A DNA stretch of 64,000 nucleotides, taken from positions 930,001-994,000 of the forward strand of contig NZ_CP133078.1 of assembly GCF_030908465.1 (NCBI RefSeq). The letters are read 5' to 3'. A program made the position numbers and the translations under genes. The DNA is from Anaerotignum sp. MB30-C6. GTDB taxonomy: Bacteria; Bacillota; Clostridia; Lachnospirales; Anaerotignaceae. This document shows, piece by piece, positions 41,980-52,358 of this stretch (position 1 is its first letter; the number at the start of each line of letters is the position of its first letter). The notes beneath the pieces are model-generated. The model made no database searches and had not been told where the DNA came from. It saw only the letters and a list, made by a program, of their open reading frames with translations.

Positions 41980-44250
41980 ATGATAGGGTTTGAACAGCTA
42001 AATGAAATGCAGCAAAAAGCTGTTTTGCAAAAGGATGGGCCTGTTCTGGTTTTAGCAGGAGCAGGAAGTGGAAAAACAGGGGCATTAACCGTACGAATTG
42101 CCCACTTACTGGAAACAGGCGTAAAGCCTTGGAATATTCTTGCCATTACCTTTACCAATAAGGCGGCAAAGGAAATGAAAGAAAGAGTTCACAAACTGGT
42201 GAAAGATGGAGCAGAGGAAATTTGGATTAGCACCTTCCATTCCACTTGTGTTCGTATCCTTCGTCGTGAAATTCATCACTTGGATTATGACGGACAGTTT
42301 TCCATTTATGATTCAGATGATCAAGAAAAGCTTATGCGTGAAGTGTTCAAACAGCTGGATTATAGCACTACGGATAAAGCCTTTTCTGTAAAAGGGGCAA
42401 TGTCTATTATCAGCAGCTTAAAGGAGGAAATGACTCCTTGGGAAGATTATTTGAAATCTGCTGATCCCAGTGATTTAAAGGCAAGCCGTGTTGCTAAGGT
42501 TTACCGTGCTTACCAGAAGCGTTTAAAAGAAAACAATGCTCTGGATTTTGATGACTTGATTTATAAGACGGTTATGTTATTTCGCAACCACCCTGATGTT
42601 TTGGAAAAATATCAAGATAGATTTAGATATATTATGGTAGACGAATATCAGGATACCAATACATCTCAGTACGAATTGGTTTATATGTTGGCGGCCAAGT
42701 ACAAGAACCTTTGCGTTGTTGGCGACGATGACCAGAGTATCTATGGCTGGAGGGGAGCAAATATCCGAAATATTTTGGAATTTGAAAAGGACTTCCCGAA
42801 TACTGTTGTGATTAAATTAGAGCAAAACTATCGTTCTACAAAGAAAATTTTGGAAGCAGCCAATGCGGTGATTCATCACAATCAAACCAGAAAGGATAAG
42901 TCCCTTTGGACAGAAAATGACGGGGGCAGTATCCTGCATATCTACAAAGCGGAAAATGAATATGACGAAGCTCGTTTTGTTGCAGAAAGAATTCAGGAAA
43001 TGATAAATGAAGGCAGAAGTTATAAGGATATGGCGGTGCTATACCGCACCAACGCCCAGTCCCGTGCCGTGGAAGACCAGTTTGTAAGAAAAGGGATTCC
43101 ATACCGCTTATTTGGCGGCGTAAGATTCTATGAGCGTAAGGAAATTAGAGATATTCTTTCCTATTTAAAGGTTTTGGCAAACCCTGCGGATACCATTGCT
43201 TTGCGTAGAATCATAAATGTTCCCAGAAGGGGTATTGGTGAAACCTCCATCGATAAACTGGTGACTTTTGCTGAGGGGAACAACCTCTCTTTATTTGATG
43301 CCTTGGGCAGATTGGATGAAATTACAGAGTTGAAAACCAGAGCTTCCAAGTTCCGTGATTTCTATGAAATTATAACTAGCTTGCAAAGGGATGCAGATGA
43401 GCTTTCGGCGGCGGAACTCATTGACACAGTGGTGAAGCGTTCCGGATACTTCCAGTCTTTAATGACAGAAGGAACAGAAGAAGCCCTTTCCCGTATTCAG
43501 AACATTGATGAGTTTGTGAATAAAGCCGTAGAATACGACAAGACTAATCCTGAGGGTGGCTTGGCAGGATTTTTGGAAGAAGTAGCATTGGTTGCTGACA
43601 TTGATGGCTATGAAGCTGGGGATGATACCGTTGTACTCATGACACTGCACAGTGCAAAGGGGCTAGAATTCCCTTATGTATATATGATTGGTATGGAAGA
43701 GGGGATGTTCCCTACGTTCCGTGCTGTCATGTATGGCGGGGAAAAGGATATTGAAGAAGAGCGTCGCCTTTGTTATGTAGGAATTACCCGTGCCAGAGAA
43801 GAACTTTTTATGACCCATGCAAAAAGCCGTATGCAGCATGGAATTACCCAGTATAATCCTCCCTCTCGCTTTTTAAAAGAAATCCCTCAGGATTTGGTAG
43901 ATATGCCAACACGTCAGATTTCTGATATGGCGAAGAAGTACGCCATGAGAGAGAGTATGAAGCTTTCACCTATTACATCATTAAAGCAACACCAAGTTGG
44001 TGGCAGAGGAACAGGAAAGCCTGCAACCACCATTACATCTCCAATTGGACGCAAAACCATGCCAGCGCCCAAGGATTTTGTTTTGGATTACAAAGAGGGG
44101 GATAAAGTTCGTGCTCCCAAGTATGGCATTGGCGTAGTAAAATCCATCCATAACGGTGGAGCAGATTTTGAAGTCGAAGTTAACTTTGGAGAAAAAGGTA
44201 CAAAGAAGTTTATGGCAAAATTGTCTAAGCTCATCAAGGTAAGCGAATAA
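41980..44250 (+). CDS. pcrA: ATP-dependent DNA helicase PcrA/UvrD
   Basis: 756 residues from ATG 41980 (GAAGAGGAG nine bases before). SF1A 3'-5' helicase in repair and plasmid replication. Walker A AGAGSGKT at 26-33, DEYQDTN (motif II), QNYRSTK, VMTLHSAKGLEFPYV-like block and YVGITRAREEL (motif VI). C-terminal Tudor-like RNA-polymerase-binding segment (YKEGDKVRAPKYGIGVVKSI). Followed 20 bp later by ligA. Confidence 0.98.
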   Translation: MIGFEQLNEMQQKAVLQKDGPVLVLAGAGSGKTGALTVRIAHLLETGVKPWNILAITFTNKAAKEMKERVHKLVKDGAEEIWISTFHSTCVRILRREIHHLDYDGQFSIYDSDDQEKLMREVFKQLDYSTTDKAFSVKGAMSIISSLKEEMTPWEDYLKSADPSDLKASRVAKVYRAYQKRLKENNALDFDDLIYKTVMLFRNHPDVLEKYQDRFRYIMVDEYQDTNTSQYELVYMLAAKYKNLCVVGDDDQSIYGWRGANIRNILEFEKDFPNTVVIKLEQNYRSTKKILEAANAVIHHNQTRKDKSLWTENDGGSILHIYKAENEYDEARFVAERIQEMINEGRSYKDMAVLYRTNAQSRAVEDQFVRKGIPYRLFGGVRFYERKEIRDILSYLKVLANPADTIALRRIINVPRRGIGETSIDKLVTFAEGNNLSLFDALGRLDEITELKTRASKFRDFYEIITSLQRDADELSAAELIDTVVKRSGYFQSLMTEGTEEALSRIQNIDEFVNKAVEYDKTNPEGGLAGFLEEVALVADIDGYEAGDDTVVLMTLHSAKGLEFPYVYMIGMEEGMFPTFRAVMYGGEKDIEEERRLCYVGITRAREELFMTHAKSRMQHGITQYNPPSRFLKEIPQDLVDMPTRQISDMAKKYAMRESMKLSPITSLKQHQVGGRGTGKPATTITSPIGRKTMPAPKDFVLDYKEGDKVRAPKYGIGVVKSIHNGGADFEVEVNFGEKGTKKFMAKLSKLIKVSE

Positions 44251-44270
44251 GGATTAGGAGTTGAGGCTGA

Positions 44271-46232
44271 ATGGTGAAACGAATAAAGGAATTGACTTCT
44301 CTTTTGAACGAGGCCAGTAAGGCTTATTACCAAAAGGATTCAGAAATGATGTCCAACCAAGAATATGACCGTTTATATGATGAGTTGGTGGCATTAGAAA
44401 AAGAAAGTGGCATTGTTTTGGCAAATAGCCCTACCCAAAGGGTTGGTTATACTGTTTTAAGCAATTTGAAAAAAGTAAAGCACGACAGCCCCATACTATC
44501 CTTGGATAAAACAAAAGAGACAGATAAGCTAAAAAGCTTTTTAGGTGATAAAGAGGGCATTCTTTCATGGAAACTGGATGGCTTAACTATTGTGTTAACC
44601 TATGAAAATGGGGAGTTGGTGCAGGCAATTACCCGTGGGAATGGGGAGATTGGGGAGGATGTTACCCATAACGCCAAGGTTTTTGCCAATGTGCCTTTAC
44701 ACATTGGCTTCAAAGGAAGCTTGGTTCTTAGAGGGGAAGGGGTCATTTCCTATTCAGAGTTTCGCCGAATTAACAAGGAGTTGGCTGAGGAAGAAGCCTA
44801 TAAAAACCCCAGAAACCTTTGCAGTGGTACCGTTCGTCAGCTTAACAGCGAAATTGCCGCCAAAAGACGTGTGCAGTTCTTTGCTTTCACAGTAGTGAAA
44901 GCAGAGGGGGCAGAACGTTCCGACAGTAAGGCAGAAAACTTACAGTGGCTTAAAAATTTGGGCTTTGACGTAGTGGAGCATAGATTAATTTCGGCGGAAA
45001 CCGCAGAGCAAGAAGTAGAGTGGTTTCGTGACCACGTGCAGGAAAATGACATTGCTTCCGATGGCCTTGTGTTAACCTTTGATAGCATATCTTATAGCGG
45101 GAGCCTCGGTAGAACAGCAAAATTCCCCAAGGACTCCATTGCTTTTAAATGGGCGGATGAAATGGCGGAGACCATACTTCGTGAAGTTGAATGGAATACT
45201 TCAAGGACGGGTTTGATGAACCCCATTGCCATATTTGACCCCGTTGAGTTGGAAGGGTCTACGGTGAGCCGTGCCAGTGTGCATAACGTGAGTATTTTGA
45301 AAGAACTAAAACTAGGTATTGGCGATCGGATTAAGGTTTATAAAGCGAATATGATTATTCCTCAAATTTCGGAGAACCTGACGGGGTCGTCAACGGTTGA
45401 AATTCCTGAAAAGTGTTTAGTTTGCGGTGGCGAAACCCAAATAAAAAAGCAGCGGGATGGAGAGGCGTTATACTGTACAAACCCTGAATGTGCCGCCCAA
45501 AGAATTCAAAGACTCAACCACTTTGTTTCCAGAGACGCCATGAATATAGAGGGCCTTTCTGAAGAAACCCTAAAGAAGTTTCTAGAAAAAGGCTTTATAG
45601 ATCAATACCCCGATATTTTTCGCTTAAATAGATTTGAAAAAGAAATTAAGAGCTTAGAAGGCTTTGGGGAAAAATCCTATCAAAACTTAATAAACTCCAT
45701 TGAAAAATCAAGGGATGTTGAGTTACCCAATTTTATTTATGCCTTAGGCATTGATCAGGTGGGATTGCGTAATGCAAAACTTCTCTGTGGTAAGTTTGAA
45801 TATGATATTGAGGGAATAAAAAGAGCTACAGAAGATGAGCTACAATCAATCGACGGCTTTGGTGCAGTAATCGCTCATAGCATTAGCCACTATTTTAAAG
45901 ACGATTCCCACATTTCCTTATTAGAGGATGTTTTGGAATATTTACGAATAAAAATACCCATTATAACGGAAGCCAAGGATTCCCTTGTCAAAGGTCTAAC
46001 TTTTGTAGTGACTGGGGACGTTACCAAGTTTTCCAACCGAAAGGCCCTTACCCAAGCTATCGAGGCGCAAGGGGGGAAGATAACAGGAAGTGTAACGAAA
46101 AAAACCGATTACTTGATTAACAATGACGTTGATTCTTCATCTTCCAAAAATGGAAAGGCAAAAGAGTTAGGCATTCCCATTATTAGTGAAGATGACTTTA
46201 TTCTAAAGTTTAATATTACTCCTGCAGAGTAG
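44271..46232 (+). CDS. ligA: NAD-dependent DNA ligase
   Basis: 653 residues. Domains in order: Ia NAD-binding, adenylation (nucleophile Lys101 in WKLDGLTI), OB fold, zinc finger (CLVCGGE...CTNPECAAQ), helix-hairpin-helix and C-terminal BRCT (LVKGLTFVVTGDVTKFSNRKAL). Seals nicks using NAD. The adenylation motif reads KLDG where many ligases have K-x-DG with A/I/V before it; acceptable. In an operon with pcrA, a common pairing. Confidence 0.98.
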   Translation: MVKRIKELTSLLNEASKAYYQKDSEMMSNQEYDRLYDELVALEKESGIVLANSPTQRVGYTVLSNLKKVKHDSPILSLDKTKETDKLKSFLGDKEGILSWKLDGLTIVLTYENGELVQAITRGNGEIGEDVTHNAKVFANVPLHIGFKGSLVLRGEGVISYSEFRRINKELAEEEAYKNPRNLCSGTVRQLNSEIAAKRRVQFFAFTVVKAEGAERSDSKAENLQWLKNLGFDVVEHRLISAETAEQEVEWFRDHVQENDIASDGLVLTFDSISYSGSLGRTAKFPKDSIAFKWADEMAETILREVEWNTSRTGLMNPIAIFDPVELEGSTVSRASVHNVSILKELKLGIGDRIKVYKANMIIPQISENLTGSSTVEIPEKCLVCGGETQIKKQRDGEALYCTNPECAAQRIQRLNHFVSRDAMNIEGLSEETLKKFLEKGFIDQYPDIFRLNRFEKEIKSLEGFGEKSYQNLINSIEKSRDVELPNFIYALGIDQVGLRNAKLLCGKFEYDIEGIKRATEDELQSIDGFGAVIAHSISHYFKDDSHISLLEDVLEYLRIKIPIITEAKDSLVKGLTFVVTGDVTKFSNRKALTQAIEAQGGKITGSVTKKTDYLINNDVDSSSSKNGKAKELGIPIISEDDFILKFNITPAE

Positions 46233-46301
46233 GAACTTCATAATCTACTGGCAGTGAAAAGTCTTAAAAAGTCCGATTGTATGGTATAAGTTTATTCTTG
46301 T

Positions 46302-46326
46302 AGCCCAAACAATACGGGCTTTTTTA
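46302..46326 (+). terminator. Terminator of the pcrA-ligA operon
   Basis: AGCCC / GGGCT hairpin with TTTTTT behind it. Confidence 0.75.
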
Positions 46327-46327
46327 T

Positions 46328-46740
46328 CTAAATTAGATAAAGGTGAGTAATCTGTATTTTAATCGTCAACAAAGTTCCTAAAATCACGCTATACATGGGT
46401 ATTCCCATTATTTTTATAGTTTTAGAGAAACTTTTTAGTTTTGGGAATACTTTATGTAAAACGAATTCGTAATAAAATGGGATATTTATGTTCTCCTTAG
46501 TGGCATAGCCGTTCATCCTAGAGTATTCCAATTTATGGAGTTTAAAGTATTTTCATTCTTCATTAAAGGGGTTAGCCACTTCATTATGAGTGCAGTGTAT
46601 AAAAGAAACAACGTGCCAATGTCCAAATTCTTAAAGCTTGCCAAGGGAAATAATGCATTTTGCACATAGAAGATTAAAATGATGTATGTAATTGTGAAAC
46701 TGATATTATACTGGAACAGAATACCTTTTTCCCTAGGATT
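46328..46740 (-). pseudogene. Decayed membrane-protein gene
   Basis: On the minus strand one frame reads ISFTITYIILIFYVQNALF...TALIMKWLTPLM and stops at 46513, and another continues as NGYATKENINIPFYYEFVLHKVFP...IPMYSVILGTLL to 46328. The two together look like the end of a multi-span membrane protein with a frameshift near 46515, and a stop (46741-46743) cuts its N-terminus. Family not recognised. The 46741-46946 part of the gap holds only the LysR promoter. Confidence 0.4.
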
Positions 46741-46946
46741 TCACTGTTTTTGTATAGAGTATCCGCCTATTATATAGTGGAAAATTTAGTAAAATTAACA
46801 AAACAGGAATCGGGAGTTCGTTTAATTTGTAAAATTCATTATATATTTTTATTGATTATGACGAAAAACTAAAAACATATAGATTATTTCTATGTTTTTG
46901 TTATAATGGGTAAAGAGAGGTTTGAAGAGAAACAAGGAGGTATGTG

Positions 46947-47831
46947 ATGAACTTAAACCAATTGTATTATTTCAAAACGCTGGCAGAGTTGGAGCATTAC
47001 ACAAAGGCGGCGGAAAAATTAAATATTTCCCAGCCTACATTAAGCCATTCTATTGCTGCTATGGAAAAAGAGTTAGGAGCGAATCTTTTTGAAAAGCAGG
47101 GAAGGAATGTGGTTTTAACCAAATATGGGAGAATTTATTTGTTTTATGTGGAAAATGCATTAACTCAGTTGGAACTGGGAAAAAATCAAATCGAAAGACT
47201 GATTACTGTGGGTGGCGGTCATGTAGGCTTGGCGTACATGACGTCGGTAGGTACCAATTTTGTTCCAGAAATTATTGCAGGCTTTTTGGATGATCCTCAA
47301 AACAAAAATATATCTTTTTCTTGTTATGAGGGCAATACAAAGACTTTGCTGTATAATTTAAAAAGGGAAAAGTATGATTTAATTTTCTGTTCCATGGTTG
47401 AAAATGAAAGCGATGTGGAATTTGTCCCTGTGTATGAACAGGGGTTGGTTGTAATCGTTCCCGAAAATCATCCCTTAGCGGCGAAAAAAAAGGTTGCCAT
47501 TCAAGATATTTGTCCATATCCCTTGATTTGTTATACAAAGGAAAGTGGTATGCGCCGAATCATTGATGATTTATTTACGAAGGCACAAATCATGCCCAAT
47601 ATATTATGTCAATTCGAGGATGTAAATTCTATGGCCGGTTTGGTTGCTGCAAATCAGGGAATAGCCATCATCACGGACAACCCATCTATACAAAATTACA
47701 ATGTAGTGAAGTTAGAGTTAGATACAGCATATTCTAAGCGAATGGTTTACCTCGCTTATGTAGTAAATAGATATTTACCACCTTCTGTTGAAAAGTTTAA
47801 GGATCATATTATTCAAATGACAAATAAATAA
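46947..47831 (+). CDS. LysR-family transcriptional regulator
   Basis: 294 residues. N-terminal winged HTH (MNLNQLYYFKTLAELEHYTKAAEKLNISQPTLSHSIAAMEKELG) and a LysR effector-binding domain with GGGHVGLAYMTSVGTNFVPEI. ATG 46947 after AACAAGGAGG. A TATAAT (about 46908) preceded by a palindromic AAAACATA..TATGTTTT sequence suggests autoregulation. The controlled genes are not evident; hom lies 300 bp downstream with its own promoter. Confidence 0.92.
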   Translation: MNLNQLYYFKTLAELEHYTKAAEKLNISQPTLSHSIAAMEKELGANLFEKQGRNVVLTKYGRIYLFYVENALTQLELGKNQIERLITVGGGHVGLAYMTSVGTNFVPEIIAGFLDDPQNKNISFSCYEGNTKTLLYNLKREKYDLIFCSMVENESDVEFVPVYEQGLVVIVPENHPLAAKKKVAIQDICPYPLICYTKESGMRRIIDDLFTKAQIMPNILCQFEDVNSMAGLVAANQGIAIITDNPSIQNYNVVKLELDTAYSKRMVYLAYVVNRYLPPSVEKFKDHIIQMTNK

Positions 47832-47842
47832 TCCATTAGAAA

Positions 47843-47869
47843 GGAACGCAGGATATGCGTTCTTTTTTA
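47843..47869 (+). terminator. Terminator of the LysR gene
   Basis: GAACGCA-GGATA-TGCGTTC followed by TTTTTT. Confidence 0.88.
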
Positions 47870-48044
47870 TGATTTTTATCAAGGGTCGTTATGTTTAATA
47901 CAAAATTAACTTTAAAATGAACTTTTAGAAAAAATGAACATTACAAGGCTAGTTTTTGTATATTCTAAAGGGTTTATGGGGCAAAGTTCACAGATGTGTG
48001 TTTCTGGGAAGGAAAGATGTTTTTGAAAAAAAGACAAAATCATA

Positions 48045-48073
48045 TTGACATCTTCACTTTACATGCGTACAAT
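48045..48073 (+). promoter_or_regulatory. Promoter of hom
   Basis: TTGACA (48045-48050), 17 bp, TACAAT (48068-48073); 66 bp upstream of the start codon. Confidence 0.8.
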
Positions 48074-48139
48074 CTTATTATCGGTCATATTTTGACGATG
48101 GCGGCAAGAGGAAATGTATGTTAGATGGAGGAAAGCAAA

Positions 48140-49426
48140 ATGGATCATAATGTTTATAAAGTTGCCCTTTTGGGAATGGGAACCGTTGGCGGCGGTGTAT
48201 ATAAAATTTTAGAAAAACAGAAAAACGATATGGTTTGCAAAATTGGAAGCGAACTTGAAATAGCAAAAGTCTTAGTACGTAATAAAGGAAAATATGAGGA
48301 TAAAGTAGCCCCTGAAAAGCTCACCGATCAGTGGAGCGATATTATCAATGATGATAGCATCGAAATCATAGTTGAGGTGATGGGCGGTATCCAGCCTGCT
48401 GGTACATACATAAAAGAAGCCTTGGAAAAAGGCAAGCATGTTGTTACTGCGAATAAAGATTTAATGGCTGTAGAGGGCCACGAACTATTGAAAATTGCAA
48501 AAGCAAACAACTGTGACCTACTGTTTGAAGCGGCAGTTGCAGGGGGAATTCCCATTATTCGCCCTTTGAAGCAGTGCTTGAATGGCAATGATATTACTGA
48601 GGTAATGGGAATTATTAACGGTACTACCAATTTCATTTTAACGAAAATGACGGAAGAAGGCATGGAGTTTGCGGAAGCATTGAAACTAGCAACGGATTTG
48701 GGCTATGCAGAGGCGGACCCTACGGCGGATATAGAGGGCCATGATGCAGGTAGAAAGCTTGCAATTTTGGCGTCAATTGCTTTTCATTCACCAGTAACGT
48801 TCCATGATGTGTATACAGAGGGGATTTCTAAAATTTCAGCGAAGGATATCCGTTATGCCCATGAGCTTGGCTGCGAAATCAAATTGTTAGGCATTGCAAA
48901 AAATACGGAGGCAGGGATTGAAGTAAAGGTTCATCCTACCATGATTCCCTCCAATCACCCTTTGGCTTCTGTCAAAGATTCTTTTAATGCAGTATTTGTA
49001 CATGGTGATGCGGTGGACGATGCCATGTTCTATGGCCGTGGTGCTGGGGCATTACCCACAGGCAGTGCAGTAGTTGGCGATATTATTGATGTGGCAAGAA
49101 ATATACAGTTTAACTGTACCAGTAGAATTGGGTGCAGTTGCTATAAAGATATTCCTGTAAAAGATATTGGAGAAACCAAAAGCGGTTACTATGTGCGGAT
49201 GAAGTTGGAGGACAGAGCTGGAACATTAGCGGCCTTGGCTGGTGTTTTTGGCAGTAACAATGTAAGTATTTCTAAGCTTTTGCAAAAGACAAAACAAGGA
49301 AATACGGCGGAAGTGGTCATTGTTACTTATGAGGTTTTGGAAAAAGAATTCATGGACTCTATTGCGGTAATCTCTAAAATGGCCATGGTAAAAGAAGTAT
49401 CCTCAATCATTCGTGTGTATCATTAA
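48140..49426 (+). CDS. hom: Homoserine dehydrogenase
   Basis: 428 residues from ATG 48140 (GGAGGAAAG). Reduces aspartate semialdehyde to homoserine for Met/Thr synthesis. NAD(P) motif GMGTVGGGVYKIL, central HVVTANKDLMA, catalytic EADPTADIEGHDAGRKL and a C-terminal ACT domain (VRMKLEDRAGTLAALAGVFGSNNVSI) that usually gives feedback control. Monocistronic, with its own promoter and terminator. Confidence 0.97.
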   Translation: MDHNVYKVALLGMGTVGGGVYKILEKQKNDMVCKIGSELEIAKVLVRNKGKYEDKVAPEKLTDQWSDIINDDSIEIIVEVMGGIQPAGTYIKEALEKGKHVVTANKDLMAVEGHELLKIAKANNCDLLFEAAVAGGIPIIRPLKQCLNGNDITEVMGIINGTTNFILTKMTEEGMEFAEALKLATDLGYAEADPTADIEGHDAGRKLAILASIAFHSPVTFHDVYTEGISKISAKDIRYAHELGCEIKLLGIAKNTEAGIEVKVHPTMIPSNHPLASVKDSFNAVFVHGDAVDDAMFYGRGAGALPTGSAVVGDIIDVARNIQFNCTSRIGCSCYKDIPVKDIGETKSGYYVRMKLEDRAGTLAALAGVFGSNNVSISKLLQKTKQGNTAEVVIVTYEVLEKEFMDSIAVISKMAMVKEVSSIIRVYH

Positions 49427-49526
49427 AACTAAAAAAAGCCTATTGTTTAGGGTGTTAAGATTTCGACATTATTAGCGTATCTTGAAAAATGCCATTTCTT
49501 TTGTCGTAATCAAGTAAACATGGGAA

Positions 49527-49575
49527 AAAGCTCGTTTGTTTGGCTCACTTTGCCTTTCAAAACGAGCTTTTTTGT
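49527..49575 (+). terminator. Terminator downstream of hom
   Basis: AAGCTCGTTTT/AAAACGAGCTT with a long loop, then TTTTTTG. The remaining gap to 49786 shows nothing else convincing. Confidence 0.75.
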
Positions 49576-49786
49576 TTGAAAAACATGTTTTTTTATTTTA
49601 AACCATTTTTCGCCGCAATAAGTCTCTTTTTTTGTTGAATCCTTGGGTTTTTTTACGTTCGCATGGCATTTTATTTTTATGTAAAACAGTGCGAAAAACT
49701 AGACTTTTTGACGAAACAAAACCCTATAACAAAAGTTGAGATGATGATATAATTCTTTCTGGTTAAGAGAAGGAGGAGAGAAGGAT

Positions 49787-50359
49787 ATGTTAATTGATGT
49801 CACATTGAGAATGACATCCCAAATGTTACTATCAGTTATTAAAAATGCAGCGCATTGTTTCCCTGGGCATGTTGGAACACATTTTGATTCAATTGGTAAA
49901 GAATTTCCATTGGAGTACCTTGAACGGCATGGAGTTGTCTTTGATGTTTCCAATTTAGATGGACAGGAAATTAAAGTTTCAGACGTTGACTTATCATTAG
50001 TTCAAGCAGGGATGTTTGTTGCATTTTGCAGCAATTATAGTGAAACCATAGGTTATGGAAGTAATGAGTATTTTGACAAGTCCCCTAAAATATCTTATGA
50101 GTTAATCTATGAATTATTAAAGAAAAATGTTTGTATTGTGGGATTGGATTTCGGTAGGCCGACGCAATGTAGGATACAAAAGATATTGAGGTATTGCTTA
50201 GAGGGAAAAGAACCTTTTGTGATTGAAAATCTATGCAATTTAAAATCAATATTAAATGGCAGAAAGGCTGCGTATTTTAAAGCATCAACATTCCCCATGC
50301 ATTATGAGGGTTTTTCAGGAAACCCATGTCGGGTGATTGCAAAAGTTGAAAAAAAATAA
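49787..50359 (+). CDS. Cyclase-family (kynurenine formamidase-like) hydrolase
   Basis: 190 residues of the PF04199 cyclase fold, slightly short. The metal-binding GHVGTHFDSIGK block is clear, and later LVQAGMFVAFCSNY and CIVGLDFGRP correspond to family strands. Family members are metal-dependent amidases; the substrate cannot be assigned. ATG 49787 behind AAGGAGGAG. Single gene with its own terminator at 50457. Confidence 0.8.
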   Translation: MLIDVTLRMTSQMLLSVIKNAAHCFPGHVGTHFDSIGKEFPLEYLERHGVVFDVSNLDGQEIKVSDVDLSLVQAGMFVAFCSNYSETIGYGSNEYFDKSPKISYELIYELLKKNVCIVGLDFGRPTQCRIQKILRYCLEGKEPFVIENLCNLKSILNGRKAAYFKASTFPMHYEGFSGNPCRVIAKVEKK

Positions 50360-50456
50360 ACCATTATTATTTTTTCCTATACTTTGTGAAGCAGGTTTTT
50401 AAAGAGTAGTTTTTACAGGGCATGGAAGAAACAACGATGAACGATTAGAAGGGTAA

Positions 50457-50501
50457 AGAATGGCAAAGTCGAAGGGAGTCGAACTCTGCCATTCTTTTTT
50501 T
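50457..50501 (+). terminator. Terminator upstream of spoIIGA with two Spo0A-like boxes in its loop
   Basis: AGAATGGCA / TGCCATTCT stem with TTTTTTT after it. Its loop carries AGTCGAA at 50467-50473 and again at 50477-50483, ten bases apart. Confidence 0.85.
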
Positions 50502-50516
50502 GTTCTTTTTCAGTAA

Positions 50517-50551
50517 TTGCGACAGATTTTGCATGGAAACGTGCCTATAAT
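50517..50551 (+). promoter_or_regulatory. spoIIG-type promoter with long spacer
   Basis: TATAAT at 50546-50551 lies 22-23 bp after TTGCGAC (50517-50523). The Bacillus subtilis spoIIG promoter is known for a 22-bp spacer and activation by phosphorylated Spo0A. A third degenerate 0A-like box, TGCGACA, overlaps the -35 region. The start codon of spoIIGA is 20 bp further. Confidence 0.65.
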
Positions 50552-50570
50552 TTGTTTCAGGAGGGAAAGA

Positions 50571-51425
50571 ATGGAGGCTTCAATTTACATAGACGTATTA
50601 TTTTTTTGGGAATTGGTTATGGACTTCTTTTTATTATGGGCAGCAGGACGAATTAGTGGTTTTCAAGCTAAAAAATGGCGGTTATTTTTAGGGGCATTAT
50701 TATCGGCCTTGTGCCATTGCTTGCTGTTGGTACTATTTTATCCAAATAATGGGGGGATTTTTACATCCTTTTGGTTGCTAATCCTTGGGCTTTCGGCGGC
50801 ATATTTGCCAAAGAGTATGAAAAATTTTGTGCGTCTTTTTTTTACTGCCTTATTTTCGTCCTTTTTGTTGGGAGGAGGCTTAAATGTATTGTTTACAGCT
50901 ACGCAGGCACAAAGAATGTTAGGGGAAGGGTTGATTTTAAAACAGAAATTTTTCCCATGGCAGTATTTGGTTTGGGGAATTGCTGTCAGCTATATATTGC
51001 TAAAATTAGGCGGGAAATGGATAGAGGCGCACATTAGGCGGCGGCGAGACTTTTGTACTGTGTACATCCGCAAAAATGGTAGATGGGCGGAAGGTCGTGT
51101 ACTGATTGATACAGGGAATGGACTACGAAGAGATGGTAAGGGTGTAATTGTCATGGAGATTGGGATGGTACTGCCTTTATTTTCTTCTGAGGATGGGGAA
51201 AAGATGATAGGTGGCGTTAGAGATGGCCTGGTTCCTATGCATTATACCAGCTTAGGAAATCCCGAAGGGGCCTTATGGGGCTTTATCACAGATGAGTGTC
51301 GCATTTGTTTTGGTGGAAAGGTCATAAGACATGAAGAATTATACATAGGCATTTCCTTTGAATTTTTTACAGGGGCATATGAGGGATTGATGCCCCCTTG
51401 CTTGTTGGAGGAGGATGATATATGA
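50571..51425 (+). CDS. spoIIGA: Sigma-E processing peptidase SpoIIGA
   Basis: 284 residues from ATG 50571 (CAGGAGGG). Five or so N-terminal membrane spans (residues 1-150) followed by a cytosolic aspartic-protease-like domain with [10 protein letters not shown]. It sits in the septal membrane during sporulation and cleaves pro-sigma-E in the mother cell. Overlaps sigE by 4 bp, as usual. Confidence 0.95.
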   Translation: MEASIYIDVLFFWELVMDFFLLWAAGRISGFQAKKWRLFLGALLSALCHCLLLVLFYPNNGGIFTSFWLLILGLSAAYLPKSMKNFVRLFFTALFSSFLLGGGLNVLFTATQAQRMLGEGLILKQKFFPWQYLVWGIAVSYILLKLGGKWIEAHIRRRRDFCTVYIRKNGRWAEGRVLIDTGNGLRRDGKGVIVMEIGMVLPLFSSEDGEKMIGGVRDGLVPMHYTSLGNPEGALWGFITDECRICFGGKVIRHEELYIGISFEFFTGAYEGLMPPCLLEEDDI

Positions 51426-52156
51426 AGCACTGGAAATATTTCCTGTTTTTACTTAAATACCGAACAGGATTGTTACTACGAAAATTACAAAGAAAAGGTC
51501 AAGAGGTATTTTATATAGGGGGAAGCGATGTTTTTCCACCACCCCTTAAGCCTGATGAAGAGGCAGTTTTATTAGAGCAACTTGGCAGCGAAGATGAAGT
51601 TAGGGTAAAATCTGTTTTAATTGAACGGAATTTACGTCTTGTAGTTTATATTGCCCGTAAGTTTGAAAACACGGGTGTAAATGTGGAAGATTTGATTTCA
51701 ATTGGAACCATTGGTTTAATTAAAGCGATTAATACCTTTAATCCTGAGAAAAAAATCAAACTGGCAACCTATGCATCTCGATGTATTGAAAATGAAATTT
51801 TGATGTATTTGAGGCGAAATAGCAAAACAAAATCAGAAGTTTCCATTGATGAGCCTTTGAATGTGGATTGGGAAGGCAACGAACTTTTACTTTCCGATAT
51901 TTTGGGCACAGAGGGGGACTTGATTTATAAAAATATTGAGGAAGAGGTGGATCGAGAGCTTTTAAACAATGCTATGGGAAAACTCTCGGGCAGGGAAAGA
52001 AAAATTGTGGAGATGCGATTTGGGATTTTACCTGAGACTTCGGAAAAAACGCAAAAGGAAGTAGCGGATATTCTGGGCATTTCTCAATCATATATTTCCC
52101 GCTTAGAGAAAAAAATCATCGGACGGTTGAAAAAAGAAATTAATAAAATGATGTGA
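51422..52156 (+). CDS. sigE: RNA polymerase sporulation sigma factor SigE
   Basis: 244 residues. An N-terminal pro-sequence (about residues 1-28, up to [11 protein letters not shown]) is removed by SpoIIGA. Region 2 has [15 protein letters not shown] and [13 protein letters not shown]; region 4 has [22 protein letters not shown]. Directs early mother-cell transcription. The gene usually followed by sigG; here the next host gene is unrelated, so sigG is elsewhere. Confidence 0.97.
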   Translation: MKHWKYFLFLLKYRTGLLLRKLQRKGQEVFYIGGSDVFPPPLKPDEEAVLLEQLGSEDEVRVKSVLIERNLRLVVYIARKFENTGVNVEDLISIGTIGLIKAINTFNPEKKIKLATYASRCIENEILMYLRRNSKTKSEVSIDEPLNVDWEGNELLLSDILGTEGDLIYKNIEEEVDRELLNNAMGKLSGRERKIVEMRFGILPETSEKTQKEVADILGISQSYISRLEKKIIGRLKKEINKMM

Positions 52157-52358
52157 GGTTATCTGATTGCATGAAAAACATAAAGGTTGATACCCTTGGA
52201 AACTTAGCGAGGCGCCCTTCAAAACAATGTGGAGGGTGCCTTTCATCGTTGAAAAAAAGAATGGAATTCGTTTTATATAGTGGATAAGCCTTGTTTTTTG
52301 ATTGCATAACCATATAACCTTGTTATAAGTTTCGGTAAGAACTTTGCTAAATTAGGAA

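Noticed and set aside
41944-46232. pcrA and ligA as phage replication genes
   Set aside because: They lie well outside the prophage, with host-type length and operon order, and are standard chromosomal genes.
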